This document shows, one piece after another, positions 34,200-38,568 of a stretch of 38,568 bases of DNA (its first letter is position 1; each line of letters begins with the position of its first letter). The stretch lies in assembly GCA_036397855.1 (NCBI GenBank), contig DASWID010000018.1:1-38568 (forward strand). Reading direction: 5' to 3'. The position numbers were made by a program, and so were the translations under genes. Source of the stretch: Thermodesulfobacteriota bacterium. Lineage in GTDB: Bacteria; Desulfobacterota_D; UBA1144; Nemesobacterales; CSP1-2. The notes under the pieces are model-generated. The model did no database searches and had not been told where the DNA came from. It worked only from the letters and a program-made list of their open reading frames with translations.

Positions 34200-36486
34200 T
34201 AAATCATACCTTAAGCGCACAATCATAACTGCGTTTTCTCTCTTAATTAGTCTGATTTTTCTTCCTGTTCTTGCAATAGGACAGGAAAATATCGTAAAGC
34301 TCGAAATTGAGGGAAATAGAAGAATTGAGACGAATATTATCAAAAACAATCTTTCTTCAAGGGAGGGGGAGCCTCTATCTCCGGACACGGTTAGGGAGGA
34401 TATAAAAAATATCTATAAATTAGGATTTTTTGAAGACGTATCGGCGGAAGTCGAGCAAACTCCTGAAGGAGTCGTTCTGATCTATAGAGTCAAAGAAAAA
34501 CCTGTTGTAGTAGATCTCAGAATTAGAGGAAATGAGGAGATAAAAAATGAAGAGATAATTGATGTAATAGATGTCAAAGAGGGTCGCATTATCGAGCTTA
34601 ACAAGGTCAAGAAGAGTGTTGAGGCAATTGAGAAACTATATGCCGAGAAGGGTTATGTCGCGAGAAAGGTTACCTATAGCATTGAACCGAAGGGAGAAGG
34701 GACTGTAAGTGTTACCTTTGACATACAGGAAGGAAAACGAGCATATATCAAGGAGGTTAGTTATATAGGAAATGAAGCCCTTAAGACAAAGCAACTCAAA
34801 GAAGGCTTATACACAAAAACAAAAGGAATGTTTTCATTTATAACAAAAAGCGGTTTGTATAACCCGGAAGAAATTGATAATGACACACAAAGAATCAGGG
34901 CAAAATACTATAATAATGGATACCTCGATGTAAAGGTAAGCAAACCTGAGATTGAGTTCAGCGACCAAGAAGATGGCTATATAGTAACGTTTAGAATTGA
35001 AGAGGGTAAGCAGTACAAAATTAAGAATATTACTTTTAATGGAGATTTGGTTATTGCTCAGGAGGAACTGCTTTCACTCCTCAAGTTGAAAAGTGGAGAA
35101 ATATTCCGGGGTGAACAGCTGGCCGATGACATCGAAAAACTCACGACGTTTTATGGCGATAAGGGATATGCGTTTGCCAATGTCGATCCTGGTGTCAAAC
35201 AGAATAGGGAAGAACTCACGGTTGATTTGAATTTTCTAATTGAGAAGGGCCCGGAGGTATATATAAGAGATATAGATATTGTTGGTAACACTAGAACAAA
35301 GGATAAGGTTATAAGAAGGGAAATTCCCATTGAAGAAGAGCAATTGTATAGCACTTCCAAGGTAGATGCAATCAAACCGAGGGTTTCAAGGCTCGGTTTT
35401 TTTGATGAGAATGTGGAAGTTGCTACCAATCGTGTTACTGGAACCGATAATCAGGTCGATTTAAGTGTCAAGGTAAAGGAGAAACCTACCGGTTTTTTCA
35501 GTGTGGCTGGTGGATTTAGCTCGGTTGAGACTATCATATTCGCCGGTCAAGTTCAAGAGTCAAATATTTTTGGCACCGGGAAACGGGTATCTTTAAATGC
35601 CCAGATCGGTGGCGTAACACAGCTCTTTTTCATTAATTATACAGACCCCCACTTTCTCGACTCTAACTGGACTCTTGATGCAGTTGGCTTTAGATCGAAA
35701 CAGGTATTTAGGGATTTTGACAGGGAGGCATGGGGTGGATCTTTAACCGTGGGCCGCAGATTATTTAGTCAGTTAAGCGGATCGTTAACTTATAGACTGG
35801 AGAGTCTCAAAATTAGTGATGTAGATAGAAATGCTTCATTCCTTATAACTGAAAATTCACAAACCGTCAGTAGCTTCGCGCTCGGTTTTGTATGGGATAC
35901 GTTGAATAATGTACTGGATCCCACAAGAGGAAATATATCGAGGACAAGCATAGAGTATGCCGGGCCTTTTGGTGGAGATACAGATTTTATTAGATATCAT
36001 ATCTCGTCAAGACAATTCGTACCATTTTGGTATAATACGTACTTCTCCGTGTTTGGAACATATGGCATAATAGATTTTCAAAACATAGGGAATGAATTGG
36101 TTGTCGCTGAAAGGTATTACCTAGGAGGTCCTAATACACTCAGAGGCTTTGGTTTTAGGAGAGTTAGTCCACGCGTTCCTGTTCCAGATGGAGGTTTTGT
36201 TCTTATAGGTGGCGTGCAGCAATTATTGTTTCAGGTGGATTATATTTTTCCAATCCTTTCTCAGGTAGGCCTTAAGGGAGTTTTATTTTTTGATATAGGT
36301 AATGTATTTAATGATGGACAAGATCTTACGTTAAATCCTAGTGATCTAAGGAAGGATTGGGGGCTTGGTTTTAGGTGGAATTCACCTCTCGGCCCATTGA
36401 GGCTTGAAGTTGGGTTCCCGATAGGTACTCGACTTCCTGGAGAGAAATCATACGAGATTCAGTTTACAGTAGGTACATTATTTTAG
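34189..36486 (+). CDS. bamA: BamA outer-membrane protein assembly factor
   Basis: BamA folds beta-barrel proteins into the outer membrane. From ATG 34189 there is a signal peptide (MRNSKSYLKRTIITAFSLLI to about LAIGQ). Five POTRA repeats follow, each ending in a pattern like LGFFEDVSAEVE or YNNGYLDVKVSKP, then an Omp85 barrel of about 330 residues. RYYLGGPNTLRGFGFRRV contains the L6 (V/L)RGF motif. The C-terminus ends in a beta-strand closing with Phe (FTVGTLF). Length is 765 residues. ATG 34174 is in frame, but 34189 gives a cleaner signal peptide. The overlap with lolD suggests one operon for lipoprotein and barrel assembly. Confidence 0.95.
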   Translation: MRNSKSYLKRTIITAFSLLISLIFLPVLAIGQENIVKLEIEGNRRIETNIIKNNLSSREGEPLSPDTVREDIKNIYKLGFFEDVSAEVEQTPEGVVLIYRVKEKPVVVDLRIRGNEEIKNEEIIDVIDVKEGRIIELNKVKKSVEAIEKLYAEKGYVARKVTYSIEPKGEGTVSVTFDIQEGKRAYIKEVSYIGNEALKTKQLKEGLYTKTKGMFSFITKSGLYNPEEIDNDTQRIRAKYYNNGYLDVKVSKPEIEFSDQEDGYIVTFRIEEGKQYKIKNITFNGDLVIAQEELLSLLKLKSGEIFRGEQLADDIEKLTTFYGDKGYAFANVDPGVKQNREELTVDLNFLIEKGPEVYIRDIDIVGNTRTKDKVIRREIPIEEEQLYSTSKVDAIKPRVSRLGFFDENVEVATNRVTGTDNQVDLSVKVKEKPTGFFSVAGGFSSVETIIFAGQVQESNIFGTGKRVSLNAQIGGVTQLFFINYTDPHFLDSNWTLDAVGFRSKQVFRDFDREAWGGSLTVGRRLFSQLSGSLTYRLESLKISDVDRNASFLITENSQTVSSFALGFVWDTLNNVLDPTRGNISRTSIEYAGPFGGDTDFIRYHISSRQFVPFWYNTYFSVFGTYGIIDFQNIGNELVVAERYYLGGPNTLRGFGFRRVSPRVPVPDGGFVLIGGVQQLLFQVDYIFPILSQVGLKGVLFFDIGNVFNDGQDLTLNPSDLRKDWGLGFRWNSPLGPLRLEVGFPIGTRLPGEKSYEIQFTVGTLF

Positions 36487-36487
36487 T

Positions 36488-36495
36488 TAAGGAGG
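36488..36495 (+). promoter_or_regulatory. consensus Shine-Dalgarno of skp
   Basis: TAAGGAGG lies 6 bases before ATG 36502 and just after the bamA stop. It is one of the best ribosome-binding sites in the window and contrasts with the genes that lack one. Confidence 0.75.
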
Positions 36496-36501
36496 CAGTA
36501 A

Positions 36502-37011
36502 ATGAGAATTTTAATTGTTGCTTTTTTGTTTACAGTTTTGACATCGGGATTATCGTATGCCCAATCAACTGCGAAAATTGCATATATTGATCTACAACGT
36601 GTGATTCTCGAATCTAAAGCTGGAAAGACGGCAAAGAGTGCTTTTGAACGAGAGTTTAATCAAAAAGCAACATTGATCGAACAAAAGAAAGTGGCTCTGG
36701 ATCAAGAGAGGGAGAGTTTTTTGAAGCAATCTGCTGTTATGGATGAGGAAGCAAGGTTAAGAAAAGCCGATGAATTACAGAGAAAGGAGAAGGATCTCAA
36801 TAGGACTCGTGACGATTATAGAGATGAACTTCAGAGGCGTGATCTCGATCTATCAAAGCAAATATTATCTCGGGTTGTGGAGATAATAAATAATATTGGG
36901 AATTCTGAGGGTTATGAGATCATTGTAGAAAAGAGTGAGGGTGGTATCTTGTGCTGCAAAGGTGCTGATATTACCGATAGAGTCATTAAGGCTTTTGATG
37001 CCAAGCAGTGA
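36502..37011 (+). CDS. skp: Skp/OmpH-family periplasmic chaperone
   Basis: Skp holds unfolded outer-membrane proteins in the periplasm. The protein has a signal peptide (MRILIVAFLFTVLTSGLSYA, cleavage after SYA). Then comes IAYIDLQRVILESKAGKTAK, the usual start of the OmpH domain. A long charged coiled-coil follows, with heptad-like Lys/Glu/Arg (about 45-115), then a C-terminal strand region (GYEIIVEKSEGGILCCKG). Length is 169 residues, typical. Two adjacent Cys residues (GGILCCKG) are unusual for the family. It follows bamA after 15 bases and precedes fabZ, the classical arrangement except that lpxD is missing between them. Confidence 0.92.
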   Translation: MRILIVAFLFTVLTSGLSYAQSTAKIAYIDLQRVILESKAGKTAKSAFEREFNQKATLIEQKKVALDQERESFLKQSAVMDEEARLRKADELQRKEKDLNRTRDDYRDELQRRDLDLSKQILSRVVEIINNIGNSEGYEIIVEKSEGGILCCKGADITDRVIKAFDAKQ

Positions 37012-37048
37012 GAAAATTACTCAAGCGAATTACATTGCACGGTTTTTT

Positions 37049-37075
37049 TTGACATATGAGCATAAATAATAAATT
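37049..37075 (+). promoter_or_regulatory. possible internal promoter before fabZ
   Basis: A perfect TTGACA at 37049-37054 follows a run of T. The best -10 is TAAATT at 37070-37075, with only a 15-base spacer, so the promoter is doubtful. Confidence 0.25.
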
Positions 37076-37089
37076 TGTAAGGTGGAAGT

Positions 37090-37530
37090 ATGATATACAA
37101 TAAAGAGGAGATAAAAAATTTCATTCCACACCGGGATCCTTTTCTTTTTGTCGACAGTGTAATTGAGCTTGAGCCGGAGGTTAGGATCGTTGCATCAAAG
37201 CGTTTTGGCGATGAATTAGACTTTTTTAGGGGTCATTTTCCTGGGAATCCGATTGTACCAGGGGTTATCCTACTCGAAGCTCTCGCACAGGCTGGAGGGA
37301 TCTTATTTGCTTCTTCCTATCCTGAAAAAATTAAAGAGAAGGGCAGATTTAATGTTTATCTCATGGGTGTTGAAAGCGTTAAATTCAGGAAACCTGTTTT
37401 ACCTGGTGATAATGTAAAACTGGAAGTAAAACTTCTCAAAAATAGGTTACGGGGCCTGAAGTTTAGTGGCGAGGCGTTCGTAGGGAAGAATAAGGTCGCC
37501 GAGGCCCAGATCATTGCCGCAATCGTCTAG
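37090..37530 (+). CDS. fabZ: (3R)-hydroxyacyl-ACP dehydratase FabZ
   Basis: FabZ dehydrates 3-hydroxyacyl-ACP in fatty-acid elongation. The N-terminal IPHRDPFLFVDSVIEL and the active-site helix GHFPGNPIVPGVILLEALAQ, with catalytic His and Glu, are both intact (about residues 53-72). FRKPVLPGDNVKLEVKLLK follows. Length is 146 residues, standard. AAGGTGG at 37079-37085 before ATG 37090 is a good Shine-Dalgarno. In many diderms fabZ lies within the lipid A genes lpxD-fabZ-lpxA; here lpxD is absent on one side and tRNA genes lie on the other, so the fatty-acid role is the safer reading. Confidence 0.95.
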   Translation: MIYNKEEIKNFIPHRDPFLFVDSVIELEPEVRIVASKRFGDELDFFRGHFPGNPIVPGVILLEALAQAGGILFASSYPEKIKEKGRFNVYLMGVESVKFRKPVLPGDNVKLEVKLLKNRLRGLKFSGEAFVGKNKVAEAQIIAAIV

Positions 37531-37651
37531 TCCATCAAGGCTTATACTAACCGTCTAATAAATTTGATAATTTCTCGTGCCATGTTAATTTAAATTCCTT
37601 TAAATAAATCCTTTTCTCCAGTAATATTTCAATTAAGAGGGATATGATTTC

Positions 37652-37667
37652 AATTGATGTATCAATT
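37652..37667. repeat. perfect inverted repeat just upstream of tRNA-Thr(TGT)
   Basis: AATTGAT-GT-ATCAATT is a 7-base perfect inverted repeat ending 4 bases before the mature tRNA. It could be an operator, a processing hairpin in the pre-tRNA leader or chance in AT-rich DNA. A TATGAT at 37643-37648 may be a -10 box, but no matching -35 is seen. Confidence 0.5.
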
Positions 37668-37671
37668 AAAA

Positions 37672-37743
37672 GCTGGCGTAGCTCAGTGGTAGAGCAGCTG
37701 ATTTGTAATCAGCAGGTCGGGGGTTCAAATCCCTTCGCCAGCT
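37672..37743 (+). tRNA. tRNA-Thr (anticodon TGT), CCA not encoded
   Basis: Acceptor arms GCTGGCG (37672-37678) and CGCCAGC (37736-37742) pair fully, with discriminator T. The anticodon stem CTGAT/ATCAG encloses TTTGTAA, giving anticodon TGT. The T arm GGGGGTTCAAATCCC is normal. The genome reads CAA after the discriminator, so the CCA end must be added. Confidence 0.96.
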
Positions 37744-37752
37744 CAAATGATA

Positions 37753-37831
37753 TGATGCAAGATACAGGATGCACGATGCAGGATATTTCATGTACCGTTT
37801 ATGGCGAATCGTGGATCGTGCATGGTGCATC
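37753..37831. repeat. 7-bp tandem repeats between tRNA-Thr and tRNA-Tyr
   Basis: From 37753 the sequence reads as heptamers ATGCAAG, ATACAGG, ATGCACG, ATGCAGG and then degrades. From about 37806 the same type of unit appears in the opposite sense (GTGGATC, GTGCATG, GTGCATC), giving an imperfect hairpin. Bases 37761-37785 recur exactly in the next tRNA spacer at 38009-38033. Confidence 0.8.
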
Positions 37832-37843
37832 TCTTTCAGCGGC

Positions 37844-37929
37844 GGGGAGGTGGCTGAGTGGACAAAGGCAGCAGACTGTAAATCTGCCGGCGCGAGCCTA
37901 CGCAGGTTCGAATCCTGCCCTCCCCACCA
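37844..37929 (+). tRNA. tRNA-Tyr (anticodon GTA), CCA encoded
   Basis: Acceptor arms GGGGAGG (37844-37850) and CCTCCCC (37919-37925), discriminator A, then CCA (37927-37929). The anticodon stem GCAGA/TCTGC encloses CTGTAAA, giving GTA. A long variable arm marks a class II tRNA. Confidence 0.96.
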
Positions 37930-38004
37930 AGTTTTTTATAATGACAAATTATTAGCCGCGAATAGACGCCTATGAACACGAATGAAATAAGTCGTATATA
38001 CTAT

Positions 38005-38096
38005 TCACGATACAGGATGCACGATGCAGGATACACGATTCACGATGCGGAATGGAGGATACAAGATTCATCGTGGATCATGAATCATGCATCATT
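38005..38096. repeat. 7-bp tandem repeats between tRNA-Tyr and tRNA-Gly
   Basis: Heptamers run from about 38011: ATACAGG, ATGCACG, ATGCAGG, ATACACG, ATTCACG, then ATGCGGA, ATGGAGG and ATACAAG. After about 38065 the unit turns to the opposite sense (GTGGATC, ATGAATC, ATGCATC). Bases 38009-38033 are a 25-base exact copy of 37761-37785. Confidence 0.8.
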
Positions 38097-38106
38097 TTAC
38101 GGGTGT

Positions 38107-38180
38107 GCGGGAGTAGCTCAGTTGGCTAGAGCGTCAGCCTTCCAAGCTGAGGGTCGCGGGTTCGAGTCCCGTCTCCCGCT
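38107..38180 (+). tRNA. tRNA-Gly (anticodon TCC), CCA not encoded
   Basis: Acceptor arms GCGGGAG (38107-38113) and CTCCCGC (38173-38179), discriminator T. The anticodon stem TCAGC/GCTGA encloses CTTCCAA, giving TCC. The T arm GCGGGTTCGAGTCCCGT is standard. CAA follows the discriminator. Confidence 0.96.
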
Positions 38181-38193
38181 CAAAAATAGCGGT

Positions 38194-38269
38194 GCCCACG
38201 TAGCTCAGTCGGCAGAGCACATCCTTGGTAAGGATGAGGTCAGCGGTTCAAGTCCGCTCGTGGGCTCCA
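38194..38269 (+). tRNA. tRNA-Thr (anticodon GGT), CCA encoded
   Basis: Acceptor arms GCCCACG (38194-38200) and CGTGGGC (38259-38265), discriminator T, then CCA (38267-38269). The anticodon stem CATCC/GGATG encloses TTGGTAA, giving GGT. It is the fourth tRNA of the Thr-Tyr-Gly-Thr cluster that precedes tuf. Confidence 0.96.
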
Positions 38270-38431
38270 AAATGTTTAATGGAAAGAAAGCACCAAATCT
38301 CAAATTACAAATTCCAAATGATATGGACTGGCACTACTGTTTGGTATTTTAGAATTGAGGAATTGAAATTTATTTGTAATTTGGTACTTGGTGCTTGGAA
38401 TTTGAGTTGATTAATTTGGGAGGTAAAGAGA

Positions 38432-38568
38432 ATGTCGAAGGCGAGATTTGAGAGGGGTAAGCCGCACTTAAACATAGGTACGGTAGGGCATGTGGATCAT
38501 GGTAAGACGACGTTGACGGCGGCGATAACGAAGGTATTGGAGAAGCAGGGCAGGGCGAAGTATGTGTC
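38432..38568 (+). CDS. tuf: elongation factor Tu, N-terminal part (cut by the window end)
   Basis: EF-Tu delivers aminoacyl-tRNA to the ribosome. The 45 visible codons begin [20 protein letters not shown] and continue into the P-loop [14 protein letters not shown], which is unmistakable. GGGAGGTAA (38418-38426) before ATG 38432 is a strong Shine-Dalgarno. Codon use differs sharply from the neighbours: 28 of 45 codons end in G, all five Thr codons are ACG and all four Ala codons are GCG, in an AT-rich genome. Position after the tRNA cluster matches the classical tRNA-tufB transcript, in which the tRNAs are processed out of one precursor with the tuf mRNA. Confidence 0.96.
   Translation, partial: MSKARFERGKPHLNIGTVGHVDHGKTTLTAAITKVLEKQGRAKYV

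Noticed and set aside
37753-38096. Repeats between tRNA genes considered as a CRISPR array
   Set aside because: The units are 7 bases long and directly adjoining, with no uniform unique spacers and no cas genes in the window.
37644-38410. Four open reading frames running through the tRNA cluster
   Set aside because: They pass through complete tRNA genes and 7-bp repeats, and their protein sequences are translations of tRNA arms. No Shine-Dalgarno or protein-like composition supports them.
1-38568. A new defence, mobile or biosynthetic system as the window's main content
   Set aside because: Nearly all genes belong to recognised housekeeping or polysaccharide families, and no integrase, transposase, nuclease-helicase set or toxin-antitoxin pair is visible. 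The unusual signals are in the non-coding DNA and in small genes listed above.

Overview
The window is AT-rich chromosomal DNA from a diderm (Gram-negative) bacterium. It carries the outer-membrane assembly genes bamA and skp, a LolC/E-LolD lipoprotein-release pair, an AMIN-domain cell-wall amidase, a bifunctional Rel/SpoT protein and a Thr-Tyr-Gly-Thr tRNA cluster leading into tuf. The orders lysS-lolC-lolD-bamA-skp-fabZ, gmk-rel, pyrR-pyrB-pyrC and tRNA(x4)-tuf recall Deltaproteobacteria (Desulfobacterota) and related candidate phyla. That placement is inference from gene order, not a phylogeny. The window has no 16S rRNA and begins and ends inside genes.

Region 1 (1-9.3 kb) is a surface-polysaccharide locus. 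It holds the end of a Wzx-type flippase, a PAPS-type sulfotransferase, a TylF-like O-methyltransferase, three further class I methyltransferases and three family-4 glycosyltransferases. The first six genes face right and the last four face left. The gene set suggests a glycan decorated with sulfate and methyl groups; the polymerase and sugar-nucleotide genes are not in view.

Region 2 (9.5-20.7 kb) is a set of mostly single-gene units: an amidase with TPR-like, AMIN and Amidase_3 regions; a PhnP-like metallo-hydrolase followed by archaeal-type phosphoglycerate mutase; tRNA-Leu(GAG); a small lipoprotein and a GldC-like protein; a D-amino-acid-oxidase-like flavoprotein; a KefB-type K+/H+ antiporter; an acyl-CoA synthetase; and manC.

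Region 3 (20.9-32.2 kb) is housekeeping. It has gmk overlapping rel; lepB with a DUF4845-like gene and pyrR-pyrB-pyrC; a palindrome-rich intergenic repeat; an MFS transporter; a DUF6573-like protein; a PaaI-type thioesterase; and lysS.

Region 4 (32.2-38.6 kb) is the envelope and translation block: the overlapping chain lysS-lolC-lolD-bamA, then skp, fabZ, four tRNA genes separated by 7-bp tandem repeats, and the start of tuf.

The most striking non-coding pattern is that several unit-leading genes have a sigma70-like promoter placed so that transcription would begin 0 to about 10 bases before the start codon, with no usable Shine-Dalgarno. These are amiC, the metallo-hydrolase, the DAAO-like gene, fadD, manC, lepB and the MFS gene. 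Other genes (skp, fabZ, tuf, the DUF6573-like gene, the lipoprotein) have clear Shine-Dalgarno sites. This points to two modes of translation initiation. I saw no convincing intrinsic terminator and no new multi-gene defence or mobile system.
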